From: Actinomyces urogenitalis DSM 15434
GTDB taxonomy: Bacteria; Actinomycetota; Actinomycetes; Actinomycetales; Actinomycetaceae
DNA length: 64,000 nucleotides
Assembly (NCBI RefSeq): GCF_000159035.1
Contig: NZ_DS999574.1
Span: 194,105 to 258,104, forward strand
Reading direction: 5' to 3'
The notes under the pieces are model-generated. The model was not told the DNA's origin and did no database searches. It was given only the letters and a program-made list of their open reading frames with translations. Below are positions 27,156 to 36,757 of the stretch, piece by piece. Numbering within the stretch: the stretch's first letter is position 1; every line of letters begins with the position of its first letter. A program made the position numbers and the translations under genes.

Positions 27156-29900
27156 ATGACCGACGCCGTCCCCGGGCCTGACAGGCAGCCCGCAGACTCT
27201 GACGCCCCGGCGACCTCGCCGGTCGGCATCCCGCGCATCGGTATCGCCCCCGTGGCCGAGCCAGTACCCCCGCGTACCCCGGTCATCCGCTCACGCACCC
27301 TCCTAGTGGACTCCGCTCCTACCCGGCTGCGCCGCGCCGAGGACCTCCTGGACCTCAGCCTCAGCCTCCTAGGGGCGTTGAGCATGATCATCCTGGCGGC
27401 CTATGCCCACGAGACGACCACGGGCGTCACCCAGGACGTCCAGAACGCTCTGGCTGTGGTGCTCCGACAGATTCTCGTCTTCCCCCTCCAGGCCATTGAG
27501 GGCCTGGTGACCTTCCTCGTCCCACTGGCTGTCCTGCTCGAGCGCGTCCTGCGCCGCTCGTGGCGCAGCGCCGGCCAGGCCGCGGTGGGCGCGGTCGCCG
27601 GCTGGGGGGTCGGTCTGCTGGCCTACACCCTGCTGGAGACCTGGGGGCCGGACTCGGTCATCGCCGGTCTGACCGTCTCTGGCTCCGGATCGGCCCAGCT
27701 GGGCGTCTCCGCCACCTTCGCCGCGCTGGCCGGGCTGCTCACGGGTGCCGGTGAGCGCCGCTCGACCCCAGCCGCCCGCTACGGCTGGGTGGCGGTGTGG
27801 CTCGTCGTCGGCCTAGCAGTGCTGCGCAGCGCCTTGACCCTGCCTGGCGCGCTCCTGTCCGTGCTCCTGGGCCGGGCCATCGGTCTCGCCGTGCGCTACG
27901 CCTTTGGGGTCGATGACCGGCGTGCCCACGGCGTGGCGCTCGTGCGGGCCCTGCGGCGCGCCGGGGTCGACGCCGTGCGAGTGGTCCGCATGGACTCCGC
28001 TCCCCAGGCCTCGGCCTGGACCGTCACGACCGACGCCCCGCTGGGCTACACCGAGCAGGTGCGTGAGACCCCCTTGGCCGCTCCCGAGTCCCTTGAGGAG
28101 GAGCAGGCCGAAGACGAGGCACTCGAGCAGCTCACCCCACAGGCTCCCTCCCAGGAGGGCGGTGACGCCAACACGATCATGCCTGCCGACGACGTCGACC
28201 TGTCCGCCGTCATGGCCCAGGCACACTCCGCCGCGTTGAGCGAGGGCCGTCCCTCCATCCACCGCCTTTACGCGGTCTGGGACACCGCTGGGGTGCGCCG
28301 CGACGTCACGGTGCTCGACGCCGACCGACAGGTTGCCGGATTCCTCGCCACGGTCTGGGACCGGCTGCGAGTCAAGGGCTTGTCCCCCAGCCGCGACATG
28401 TCCGTGCGCCCAGCCGCAGAGCACGCGGCTCTCATGGCGCTGGAGGCCTCCCGGGCCGGCGTGCGCACCCCCGCACTCTTCGGCCTGGCCGAGGCGAGCG
28501 AGTCGATGCTGCTGGTAACCGAGCACGTCGTAGGCGCCCGCTCTTTTGACGAGGTCGACCCTTCCAGCCTGTCAGATTCGGTGCTGGAGCAGCTGTGGGA
28601 CCAGGTGCGCCGCGGTCACGCCGCAGGCCTGGCTCACCGCGAGCTCGCCGCCTCCAGTGTTGTGCTCGACGCCGAGGACCAGATCTGGCTGCTGGACTGG
28701 GACTCTGGAGAGACGATCTCCAACGAGCTGTCCCGCCGCGTGGACCTCGCCCAGACCCTGGCACTCGTCGCGACGACGGTGGGGGTGGAGCGTGCTATCA
28801 GGACGGCCTCGCGCACGCTGTCCACGGAACAGCTCGCTTCCATCGCTCCCATGCTGCAACGGGTTGTCCTGCCCTCCTCCACACGCGAGGCGATGGGCCG
28901 GCGAGGCACCGTGCTCCAGGAGCTGCGCGACGCCCTGGTCGAGCTGACTCCCACCGCGCACGCTGAAGCCGCCAAGGTCACCCGCTTCTCCTGGCGGACC
29001 GTCATCATGGCCGTCATCGGCCTGGTGGCCCTGTGGACGCTGCTGGCCCGGATGAACTTCGAGCAGATCAGCCAGGCGGTGGCCGAGGCCAACGTCTGGT
29101 GGATCATCGGGGCACTCGTCTTCTCCCTGGCCACCTACCTGGGGGCAGGCCTGAGCCTGGTGGCCTTCTCCCCGGTGCGTCTGAGTGTGTGGCGCTCCAC
29201 CGAGGTGCACCTGGCCTCCTCGGTGGTCTCCCTCGTGGCACCGGCCGGCGTGGGAGGTGCGGCGATCAACCTGCGTTTCCTTGCCCGCAAGGGCGTGCCG
29301 ACCGCCACCGGCGTGGCCACGGTGGCACTGGTCCAGGTGGTCCAGTTCGTCGTCACCGTGGTCCTGCTCGTGGTGCTGGCAGCCACCACCGGTCAGTCCA
29401 CCGGGCTCACGCTGCCCTCGGGCTGGGTCATGCTGGCCGCCGTGGTCCTGGTGGGGCTGGTCGCGGTCTCCTTGTTCATCCCGAAGGTGCGCACCTTCCT
29501 CTGGGCCAAGATCGAGCCGACCTACCGTCAGGTGTGGCCGCGGCTGGTCTGGGTACTGTCCAACCCTGGCCGCCTGGCGCTGGGCATCGGAGGCACGCTC
29601 CTGCTGAGCGTCAGCTACATCCTGGCCTTCGGGGCCAGCCTGTGGGCCTTCGGTTACACCCTGTCCTTCTCGGTCCTGGCCATCACCTATCTCGCTTCCA
29701 ATACGGTCGGCTCCGTGGTTCCCTCTCCTGGCGGTATCGGCCCTGTTGAGATCGCACTGACCGCTGGACTGGTGACCGCCGGGGTGCCCAGCGGTGTGGC
29801 GCTGTCCACGGCGATCGTCTACCGCCTGGTCACCTTCTGGATCCCGATCCCGGTGGGTTGGCTGAGTCTGCAGCGCCTGCAGAAGAAGGGTGACCTCTAG
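27156..29900 (+). CDS. Flippase-like (LPG synthase TM) protein with pseudokinase domain
   Basis: A 914-residue membrane protein. An N-terminal set of about five to six membrane helices (60-260) precedes a cytoplasmic kinase-fold region (about 370-590). There the catalytic HRD and DFG motifs read HRELAASSVVLD and LLDWDSG, so it is probably an inactive or phosphotransferase-like kinase. The C-terminal half (610-910) is the UPF0104/lysylphosphatidylglycerol-synthase transmembrane domain with SNTVGSVVPSPGGIGPVE. The soluble MprF synthase domain is absent, so a lipid flippase-like or cell-envelope role is inferred. TAAAAT ends 7 nt before ATG 27156. Confidence 0.75.
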   Translation: MTDAVPGPDRQPADSDAPATSPVGIPRIGIAPVAEPVPPRTPVIRSRTLLVDSAPTRLRRAEDLLDLSLSLLGALSMIILAAYAHETTTGVTQDVQNALAVVLRQILVFPLQAIEGLVTFLVPLAVLLERVLRRSWRSAGQAAVGAVAGWGVGLLAYTLLETWGPDSVIAGLTVSGSGSAQLGVSATFAALAGLLTGAGERRSTPAARYGWVAVWLVVGLAVLRSALTLPGALLSVLLGRAIGLAVRYAFGVDDRRAHGVALVRALRRAGVDAVRVVRMDSAPQASAWTVTTDAPLGYTEQVRETPLAAPESLEEEQAEDEALEQLTPQAPSQEGGDANTIMPADDVDLSAVMAQAHSAALSEGRPSIHRLYAVWDTAGVRRDVTVLDADRQVAGFLATVWDRLRVKGLSPSRDMSVRPAAEHAALMALEASRAGVRTPALFGLAEASESMLLVTEHVVGARSFDEVDPSSLSDSVLEQLWDQVRRGHAAGLAHRELAASSVVLDAEDQIWLLDWDSGETISNELSRRVDLAQTLALVATTVGVERAIRTASRTLSTEQLASIAPMLQRVVLPSSTREAMGRRGTVLQELRDALVELTPTAHAEAAKVTRFSWRTVIMAVIGLVALWTLLARMNFEQISQAVAEANVWWIIGALVFSLATYLGAGLSLVAFSPVRLSVWRSTEVHLASSVVSLVAPAGVGGAAINLRFLARKGVPTATGVATVALVQVVQFVVTVVLLVVLAATTGQSTGLTLPSGWVMLAAVVLVGLVAVSLFIPKVRTFLWAKIEPTYRQVWPRLVWVLSNPGRLALGIGGTLLLSVSYILAFGASLWAFGYTLSFSVLAITYLASNTVGSVVPSPGGIGPVEIALTAGLVTAGVPSGVALSTAIVYRLVTFWIPIPVGWLSLQRLQKKGDL

Positions 29901-30080
29901 GTCCTCCTCGGGAGAGAGTCGGCGCGTAGGGCCGGGCCCCCTGGCTTCCGACGTAGTGGTGCCGCGAAGTTGGCGGCAGGCGGCGTCACCGCAGTGTCAC
30001 GGCACGGGCGCGCGGCAGTGTGGTGGCGCGGTGTCGCAGTGTCGTGGTGTGGCAGCTCGACGGCGTGCATGGGCAATGGT

Positions 30081-30320
30081 CGCTACCCTCCCGCCATCGC
30101 CGCTACTCCTTGGTGTCGCTCGCTACCCCGCAGCACGCGCTACCGGGTAGCGACCAACACCAAGGAGTAGCGACAGGCACAACGGGGTAGCGAAAGGCAG
30201 GAGACGGTAGCGACCGGCACCATGGGATAGCGGCGAAAGCGGAGGATGGCGCACACAAGCGTGGTCGACCAACACCACGAGATAGCGACACTCAGAACGA
30301 GGTAGCGGCAGGCGCTATGT
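30081..30320. repeat. Inverted array of 20-bp repeats
   Basis: In the 474-bp gap between two convergent genes, units such as GGTAGCGACCAACACCAAGG recur with exact 20-bp phase at 30146, 30166, 30186, 30206 and 30226, and again at 30281 and 30301, with a degenerate stretch between. Upstream, the reverse orientation (CGCTACC or CGCTACT) recurs at 30081, 30101, 30121 and 30138. The two halves face each other around 30140, so CGCTACTCCTTGGTGTCGCT is matched by a reverse-complement unit downstream. The preceding 29901-30080 holds three degenerate GCAGTGTC motifs and no gene I can support. Confidence 0.8.
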
Positions 30321-30374
30321 GGTCGCCATCAACGCCGAGAACAAGCGCTGCCGGCGCGGACGACCCTCCGGCGC

Positions 30375-31304
30375 TCAACCTTCGATAAGGCGCCGCGCCA
30401 TCGTGGCGTGCGCGCTCGCCGGCCCAGCCAGTACCGAGCCTGCCTCCCGCACGTCCAGACTCGCGCCGTCCATACGAGTGACAACGGCGCCAGCCTCCTG
30501 GCACAACAGCACTCCCGCCGCCACATCCCAGGTCTGCAGACGCGTATGCACCAGGCACCCCGCCCGCCCGGCCGCCACCTCGGCCAGCTCCAGCGCCGCC
30601 GCACCGTACACGCGCAGTCCCCGCGAGCTCTCGATGATCTCCGGCAGGTGTCGCAGGGCCGCCATGGCATGCAGATGAGCGATGACGACGCCGTCAGCCA
30701 GCTCGCTGTCCTCAACCACCATCGGTCGAGCTCCAGGCACAAGGTGAGCCACTACCGAGGCAGGCTCCGCCCCGTGGCTGACTGCGCCGTCGCCGGATGC
30801 CCCAGGCACTGCCGATTCACCGGACATGTGGGATGCACCGTCGTCGCTTCCCACCGAGGCAGCCGTCTCAGGCGGGCAGCAGCAAGCGTCGCCCTCCCGC
30901 AGCCCAAGCCGCCCCTCCCAGGCGCCACGTCCCGCGAGCGCCACGTAGAGCCGGTCGTCCACCGGGTCGGCGACGATGCCGAGCACCGGCCGTCCATCCT
31001 CAACCAGGGCAAGCGAGATCGCCCAGCCCCGGTGAACAGCCACGTAGTTGAGGGTGCCGTCGATGGGGTCGAGCACCCACACCCGCCCGGCCCAGGAGCC
31101 CGCCGCGTGCGCCTCCTCGCCCACGAACGCGTAGCCGGTGGGGGCGAGCATCTCCGCGATGAGCGCCTCGACCCCACGGTCAACCTGCGTGACGACGTCG
31201 TTGCGGTTGCGCTTGGTGTCAATCCGCAGGCTCTCGCCCGGGTCCAGTGCCAGGCGCGCCCCCGCACGCACCGCCTCAAGCCCCTGAGCCAACAGCTCGT
31301 CCAT
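30375..31304 (-). CDS. Inositol monophosphatase family protein
   Basis: A 309-residue Mg-dependent phosphatase of the SuhB/HisN/IMPase family. Metal-site motifs are visible as VGEEAH, VLDPIDGTLNYV and WDVAAGVLL. Substrates in the family include inositol phosphate, histidinol phosphate and PAP; this one cannot be assigned. A hydrophilic insert of about 45 residues rich in Ser, Gly and Asp (around 145-190) interrupts the fold, and is not usual for the family. AGAGGAAG precedes ATG 31304. Confidence 0.85.
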   Translation of the reverse strand: MDELLAQGLEAVRAGARLALDPGESLRIDTKRNRNDVVTQVDRGVEALIAEMLAPTGYAFVGEEAHAAGSWAGRVWVLDPIDGTLNYVAVHRGWAISLALVEDGRPVLGIVADPVDDRLYVALAGRGAWEGRLGLREGDACCCPPETAASVGSDDGASHMSGESAVPGASGDGAVSHGAEPASVVAHLVPGARPMVVEDSELADGVVIAHLHAMAALRHLPEIIESSRGLRVYGAAALELAEVAAGRAGCLVHTRLQTWDVAAGVLLCQEAGAVVTRMDGASLDVREAGSVLAGPASAHATMARRLIEG

Positions 31305-31429
31305 GATCGCTTCCTCTCACGTCGGTGAAGTGGCCTCGACCTCAGTAGCCTAGGACCTGGGCGCGCGCTACCCGCGCACCGCCCCACCACGGCGCGATGA
31401 GGCGCCCCGCACAGCATGAGGAGATCCCG

Positions 31430-32500
31430 ATGCGCGCACTCCGCAAGCCGGCCCCCGGGCCGGGCCTTGAGCTCCAGGAGATCCCAGAGCCCAGTCCTGG
31501 GTTCCGTGAGGTCAAGATCCGCGTGCTGCGCACCGGGCTGTGCGGCACCGACCTCCATCTGGCCGGGTGGGACGAGTTCGCTGCCGCCCAGCTCAACCCG
31601 CCCATGACGCTGGGCCACGAGTTCTATGGGGAGATCGTTGAGATCGGTCGAGGAACCGCCACGGACGCCACCACCGCCGACGATGACACCGACTACCTCT
31701 CCATCGGCCAGCGCGTGAGCGTGGAGGGTCACATCACCTGCGGCCGGTGCCGCAACTGCCGGGCGGGACGCCGCCACCTGTGCATCCGTACCAACTCCAT
31801 CGGCGTCAACCGCGACGGCGCCTTCGCCGATTACGTCGTGGTGCCGGCGCGCAACGTCTGGCCGCAGGCCGATGAGATCGACCCGGACCTAGGAGCGCTG
31901 TTCGATCCCTTCGGCAACGCCGTCCACACCGCCCTGCAGTTCCCGCTGGCCGCAGAGGACGTGCTGGTCACCGGCGCGGGCCCGATCGGCGTCATGTGCG
32001 CGGCGATCGCCCGCCACTGCGGGGCACGCAACGTCGTCATCACCGACCTGTCCGACTACCGGCTGTCCCTGGCGGCCAAGGTCGGGGCAGTCACGGTCAA
32101 CACCGCCCAGCAGGACCTGCGCGAGGTCATGACGAGCCTGGGAATGACTGAGGGCTTCGACGTTGGCCTGGAGCTGTCCGGCGCTCCGGCCGCGACCCGC
32201 CAGATGATTGAGGTCTGCAACCACGGCGCGAAGATCGCGATGCTCGGACTTCCCAAGGCCGGCTACGAGGTGGACTGGAACCAGGTCATCACCCACATGC
32301 TCACCATCCAGGGCGTCTACGGTCGCGAGATGTATGACACCTGGTACAAGGGAAGCTTCATGCTGGGCTCCTCTCGCGAGCTGCGTGACCAGATCCGCGG
32401 CATCATCACCCACCGTTTCGCACCCGAGGAGTGGAGCCAGGCCTTTGAGGCCGCTCGCTCTGGGCAGTGCGGCAAGGTCATCATCAACTGGGAAGACTGA
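31430..32500 (+). CDS. tdh: L-threonine 3-dehydrogenase
   Basis: A 356-residue zinc-dependent medium-chain dehydrogenase that oxidises threonine to 2-amino-3-ketobutyrate. Catalytic zinc is held in GLCGTDLH and GHEFYGE, structural zinc by the cysteines of CGRCRNCRAGRRHLC, and NAD by GAGPIGVMC. A short insert TDATTADDDTD is unusual. ATG 31430 follows GAGGAG. kbl starts 12 bp after its stop, so the two form an operon. Confidence 0.92.
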   Translation: MRALRKPAPGPGLELQEIPEPSPGFREVKIRVLRTGLCGTDLHLAGWDEFAAAQLNPPMTLGHEFYGEIVEIGRGTATDATTADDDTDYLSIGQRVSVEGHITCGRCRNCRAGRRHLCIRTNSIGVNRDGAFADYVVVPARNVWPQADEIDPDLGALFDPFGNAVHTALQFPLAAEDVLVTGAGPIGVMCAAIARHCGARNVVITDLSDYRLSLAAKVGAVTVNTAQQDLREVMTSLGMTEGFDVGLELSGAPAATRQMIEVCNHGAKIAMLGLPKAGYEVDWNQVITHMLTIQGVYGREMYDTWYKGSFMLGSSRELRDQIRGIITHRFAPEEWSQAFEAARSGQCGKVIINWED

Positions 32501-32512
32501 CAGGAGCTGAGC

Positions 32513-33712
32513 GTGTTCACCTTCAAGGACGAGATCATCCAGGAGCTGGCCGGCATCGAGGAGGCTGGCCTGACCAAGCGCGAGCGCATCATCACCTCCG
32601 CCCAGGGCAGCGAGGTGGAGACCGAGTCCGGGCCGGCGCTGAACTTCTGCGCCAACAACTACCTGGGGCTGGCCGATGACTCGCGCGTGCGCGAGGCCGC
32701 CCAGGATGCCCTGGAGCAATGGGGATTCGGGATGAGCTCGGTGCGCTTCATCTGCGGCACCCAGTCCCCCCACCGCGAGCTGGAGCGCGAGCTGGCCGAC
32801 TGGCTGGGCACGGACGATGCCATCCTCTTCTCCAGCTGCTTTGACGCCAACGGGGCCATCTTCGACGTGCTGCTGCGCGCCGGGGACGCGATCATCTCTG
32901 ACGCCCTCAACCACGCCTCGATCATCGACGGCGTGCGCCTGTGCAAGGCCACGCGCTACCGCTACGCCAACGGGGACGTGGCAGACCTGCGCCGCCAGCT
33001 GGAGGCGGCCCGAGAGGCCGGGTCTGAGCGGATCATGATCGTGACCGACGGCGTGTTCTCCATGGACGGCTGCTACGCACCCCTGTCTGAGATCGTGGAG
33101 GCCGCCGAGGAGTTCGGCGCGCTGGTCATGGTGGACGACTCCCACGCCACCGGCTTCGTCGGCGCCACGGGTGCCGGCACGCCCGAGCTGCTGGGCGTGC
33201 AGGTGGACGTCCTGTCCGGCACCCTCGGCAAGGCACTGGGCGGGGCCAGCGGTGGCTATATCGCTGGGCCGCAGGAGATCGTTGACGTCCTGCGACAGCG
33301 CGCCCGGCCGTACCTGTTCTCCAACACGGTCGCGCCGGCCGTGGTGGGTGGCAGCCTGCGGGCGGTGCGCATCGCCCGGCACGCCGACGAGTCCCGAGCT
33401 GCGCTGGCCCGCAACGCCGAGCTCTTCCGCTCCCTGATGGCGCAGGCCGGCTTCGATCTCCTACCCGGCTCCCACGCGATCGTGCCCGTCATGTTCCCGG
33501 GAGAGGATGGTGCCCGCCTGGCGGCTCAGATCGCCGACCGGATGCTGGAGCTGGGCGTGTACGTCATCGCCTTCTCCTACCCGGTGGTGCCCAAGGGCAA
33601 GGCCCGGATCCGGGTCCAGCTCTCCGCCGCCCACAGCGAGGCAGACGTGCGCCGGTGCGTGGAGGCCTTTGTCCAGGCGCGCGCCGACATCGCGCAGCAG
33701 CTCTCCCGGTAG
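32513..33712 (+). CDS. kbl: Glycine C-acetyltransferase (2-amino-3-ketobutyrate CoA ligase)
   Basis: A 399-residue alpha-oxoamine synthase. It splits 2-amino-3-ketobutyrate with CoA into glycine and acetyl-CoA, completing threonine degradation begun by Tdh. The PLP lysine is in SGTLGKALGGASGGY; NFCANNYLGLADD and VDDSHATGFVG are family blocks. GTG 32513 follows AGGAG. The convergent neighbour is a glycine/D-alanine permease, which fits glycine as the shared metabolite. Confidence 0.93.
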   Translation: MFTFKDEIIQELAGIEEAGLTKRERIITSAQGSEVETESGPALNFCANNYLGLADDSRVREAAQDALEQWGFGMSSVRFICGTQSPHRELERELADWLGTDDAILFSSCFDANGAIFDVLLRAGDAIISDALNHASIIDGVRLCKATRYRYANGDVADLRRQLEAAREAGSERIMIVTDGVFSMDGCYAPLSEIVEAAEEFGALVMVDDSHATGFVGATGAGTPELLGVQVDVLSGTLGKALGGASGGYIAGPQEIVDVLRQRARPYLFSNTVAPAVVGGSLRAVRIARHADESRAALARNAELFRSLMAQAGFDLLPGSHAIVPVMFPGEDGARLAAQIADRMLELGVYVIAFSYPVVPKGKARIRVQLSAAHSEADVRRCVEAFVQARADIAQQLSR

Positions 33713-33740
33713 TAGCTCGCCCGGCAGCCCGCGCAGCAGC

Positions 33741-35126
33741 TCACTCGGTCCGGGCGCGCGCCAGGCGGCGTCCCCGCAGCCACCAGGCCGCGCCCAGGGC
33801 CACGAGCCACAACGGCGAGACCGCCACCGCCATCCGGGTGTCCTGCGCCAGCGTCAGCGTCCAGGTGACGAAGGCGAAGAACACCAGGCTGCCCCAGGCC
33901 GCCACCCGCCCGCCGGGCACCGTGAAGGCGCTGGCCGCGTGCCGCTCGGGGTAGATCCGGCGGTACCGCAGGTAGGAGACCACGATGACGCACCACACGA
34001 GGATGAACAGCACGCTCGCCACCGTGGTCACCAGGGTGAAGGCGTCCATGATGGAACCGGACAGGTAGAGCAGCGGGATCGCGCACAGCAGCCCGGCGCA
34101 GGTCACCAGCAGGGAGGCGCCCGGCACGCTGCGAGCTGTCAGCCTGCGGAAGACCGACGGCGCCTGGTCAGCCATCGCCAGGCCGAACAGCATCCGGGAG
34201 GTGGAGTAGATACCCGAGTTGGCGCTGGAGGCCGCGGCCGTGAGCACCACGAAGTTGACCACGCTGGCGGCCACCCCGAGCCCGGCCAGGGAGAACATGG
34301 CCACGAAGGGGCTGTCTTCCGGCGAGACCTCCCGCCAGGGGGTCACCGCCATGATGGCCGCGAGCGCGCCGAGGTAGAACAGGACGATCCGCAGCGGGAT
34401 CGCGTTGATGGCCTTGGGCAAGGTGACGTGAGGGTCCTTGGCCTCGGCGGCGGCCGTACCGATCAGCTCAGTGCCCACGAAGGCGAAGACGGCGATCTGA
34501 AAGGCCCCGGCAAAGCCGTGGAAGCCGTGGGGGAACAGCCCGCCGTCGTTCCACAAGTTGGCCACATCAGCCCGGGCTCCGTTAGGCGCCTGGAATCCGA
34601 TCGCCACCATGTAGATCCCCACCGCCACTAGGGCGATGATGGCCACGATCTTGATGATGGAGAACCAGAACTCAATCTCACCAAAGGCCTTGACCGTGGC
34701 CAGGTTGAGCCCGAGCAGCACGACGACGGCGACCACCGGCGGGATCCACAGCGGCAAGGTGGGCCACCAGAAGCGCACGTAGCCGGTAATGACCACCACC
34801 TCGGCCACCGCCGTCACCAGCCAGCAGAAGTAGTAGGTCCACCCGGTCATATACCCGGCCCAGGGCCCGATGAGGTCGTGGGCGACGTCCGCGAAGGAGC
34901 GGTACTCCAGGTTGGAGAGCATGACCTCGCCCAGTGCCCGCATCACGAGGAACAGCACGGCGCCGATGATGGCGTAGACCAGAAGCACCCCTGGGCCAGC
35001 CAGGGAGATCGTCTTGCCTGAGCCCATGAACAGGCCCGTGCCGATAGCCCCACCGATCGCGATGAGCTGGACGTGACGGTTCGTCAGGCGTCGCTGGAGC
35101 TGGGCCTCATCCTGCTGCTCATCCAT
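33741..35126 (-). CDS. cycA: Amino acid permease, CycA-like (D-serine/D-alanine/glycine)
   Basis: A 461-residue APC-family H+ symporter with twelve membrane segments. IAIGGAIGTGLFMGSGKTI is the conserved helix 1, and LIGPWAGYMTGWTYYFCW closely follows CycA of enteric bacteria. ATG 35126 was chosen for AAGGAG 5-6 nt upstream. It faces kbl tail to tail with only 28 bp between the stops. Confidence 0.8.
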   Translation of the reverse strand: MDEQQDEAQLQRRLTNRHVQLIAIGGAIGTGLFMGSGKTISLAGPGVLLVYAIIGAVLFLVMRALGEVMLSNLEYRSFADVAHDLIGPWAGYMTGWTYYFCWLVTAVAEVVVITGYVRFWWPTLPLWIPPVVAVVVLLGLNLATVKAFGEIEFWFSIIKIVAIIALVAVGIYMVAIGFQAPNGARADVANLWNDGGLFPHGFHGFAGAFQIAVFAFVGTELIGTAAAEAKDPHVTLPKAINAIPLRIVLFYLGALAAIMAVTPWREVSPEDSPFVAMFSLAGLGVAASVVNFVVLTAAASSANSGIYSTSRMLFGLAMADQAPSVFRRLTARSVPGASLLVTCAGLLCAIPLLYLSGSIMDAFTLVTTVASVLFILVWCVIVVSYLRYRRIYPERHAASAFTVPGGRVAAWGSLVFFAFVTWTLTLAQDTRMAVAVSPLWLVALGAAWWLRGRRLARARTE

Positions 35127-35182
35127 GGCATCTCCTTGGGGCTGGGTCCCGGGCATTTTAGTCCCCCGCTAGGCTCTGACCG

Positions 35183-36757
35183 ATGTGTGCATCTGCAACC
35201 CGCTTCCCTGCGCGTGGGCGCCACCTTCCGGCGGCTGCCGTGACAGTGGTCGGCGCAGCCGTCTTCATCGCGCTGTCCGTCGGGCAGTGGCGCTCCTACC
35301 GGGTCCCCAGCTGGGACCTGGCGATCTTCTCCCAGCTGGCCAAGGACTACGCCCATCTTCAGGCCCCGATCGTGCCGATCAAGGGCGAGGGCTTCAACCT
35401 CCTCGGCGATCACTTCCATCCCATCCTCGTCCTGCTGGCCCCCGCCTGGTGGATCGCGCCCAGCCCTCTGACGCTGCTCATCGTCCAGGACCTGCTCCTG
35501 GCTGTGTCCGCCTGGCCGCTAACCCGCCTGGCCACCCGCTGCCTCGGCGCGGTCGGCGGCACGGTGCTCGGCCTGGTCTACGTCCTGTCCTGGGGCCTGC
35601 AGACGGCGGTGGCGGCCCAGTTCCACGAGATCGCCTTCGCCGTGCCGCTGCTGGCCTGGGCCTCGGCCGCCTTTGCCGAAGGCCGCTGGTGGGCGGTGGC
35701 AGGGTGGTCCGCACCCCTGGTCCTGGTCAAGGAGGACCTGGGGCTCACGGTCCTCATGATCGGGCTTGCCATCGCCTGGCGAGGGCGCCACAGCGGTCCC
35801 GCCGGCGCTCCCGCTCGCGCCCGGCTGCGGCTGGCAGGCCGGGTCATGGAACCGACGACGGCGCAGCTGGGCCTCGGCCTGGCCGTCTTCGGGGTGGTGG
35901 CCTTCTTGGTGACGGTGGGCCTCATCCTGCCCGCGCTGTCCCCGACGGGCACCTGGGAGTACGGGCTGAGCGGCAACACCTCGGACGGCTCAGCCTCCTC
36001 CGCCCCTGCCACGGCGCACCTGCTGCTGCGCGCGCTGTGGCCACCGGTCAAGCTCGTCACCGTGCTCCTGCTCGTCATGACGGCGGGCGTGATCGGCCTG
36101 GCCTCCCCATGGATGGCGGTCATGGTGCCCACGCTCGCCTGGCGCTTCCTGTCCACCAAGAGCACCTACTGGGACTGGTCGCAGTGGCACTACAACGCCG
36201 TCCTCATGCCGATTGCGCTGGGAGCGCTGCTGGAGGTACTCCTCCGCTTGCGCCGCCGGCACGCCCAGGCAGCCGACGACGTCGCCCGTCCCCGCCCGAA
36301 GACTCTCCGACGGCGCACGGCCTCCAGCTTGTCTCTGTGGCACCCCTGCGTCCCCACCTGGCTCCGGGCCACGGCCGTGGTCGCCGTCGTCATCCCCGCG
36401 GTCACCGCCCTGTGGATCGCGCCTGCCCTCCCGCTGGCCCAGATGACCGAGCCGGGCTGGGGCCAGGTACCGGCACGCGCAGCCTCGGCGCAGGAGATCG
36501 TCAGCCTCATTCCCCGTGGTGCCACGGTCGAGAGCGACCTGGGCCTGCTGCCCTACCTCGTGCCGCAGCACACCGTCTACTGGGTGGGCACCGCCCAAGG
36601 GGTCACCCCGGACTACGTCGTCGTCGATCCGCTCTCGGGCAGCTGGGGTGCGATAGCCCCCCAGGATGCGGCCGCGTGGGCGCAGGAGCAGACTGGGACC
36701 CGCTATGAGCTCATCTTCGACCGCGACGACTACCAGGTCGCCAAGCGCGTGGGTTAG
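35183..36757 (+). CDS. DUF2079 domain membrane protein
   Basis: A 524-residue protein with about nine to ten membrane segments. The DUF2079 start, SYRVPSWDLAIFSQLAKDYA with GDHFHPILVLLAP, resembles GT-C fold glycosyltransferases, in which Asp/His residues in the first loop contribute to catalysis. Its role in the cell envelope is inferred. TAGGCT (35170-35175) ends 7 nt before ATG 35183. The 3' end overlaps the first crcB gene. Confidence 0.75.
   Translation: MCASATRFPARGRHLPAAAVTVVGAAVFIALSVGQWRSYRVPSWDLAIFSQLAKDYAHLQAPIVPIKGEGFNLLGDHFHPILVLLAPAWWIAPSPLTLLIVQDLLLAVSAWPLTRLATRCLGAVGGTVLGLVYVLSWGLQTAVAAQFHEIAFAVPLLAWASAAFAEGRWWAVAGWSAPLVLVKEDLGLTVLMIGLAIAWRGRHSGPAGAPARARLRLAGRVMEPTTAQLGLGLAVFGVVAFLVTVGLILPALSPTGTWEYGLSGNTSDGSASSAPATAHLLLRALWPPVKLVTVLLLVMTAGVIGLASPWMAVMVPTLAWRFLSTKSTYWDWSQWHYNAVLMPIALGALLEVLLRLRRRHAQAADDVARPRPKTLRRRTASSLSLWHPCVPTWLRATAVVAVVIPAVTALWIAPALPLAQMTEPGWGQVPARAASAQEIVSLIPRGATVESDLGLLPYLVPQHTVYWVGTAQGVTPDYVVVDPLSGSWGAIAPQDAAAWAQEQTGTRYELIFDRDDYQVAKRVG

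Noticed and set aside
35185-36708. A 507-codon open frame in another frame of the DUF2079 gene
   Set aside because: Arg/Pro/Gly-rich translation without motifs. The DUF2079 frame has membrane segments and a promoter at the correct distance.
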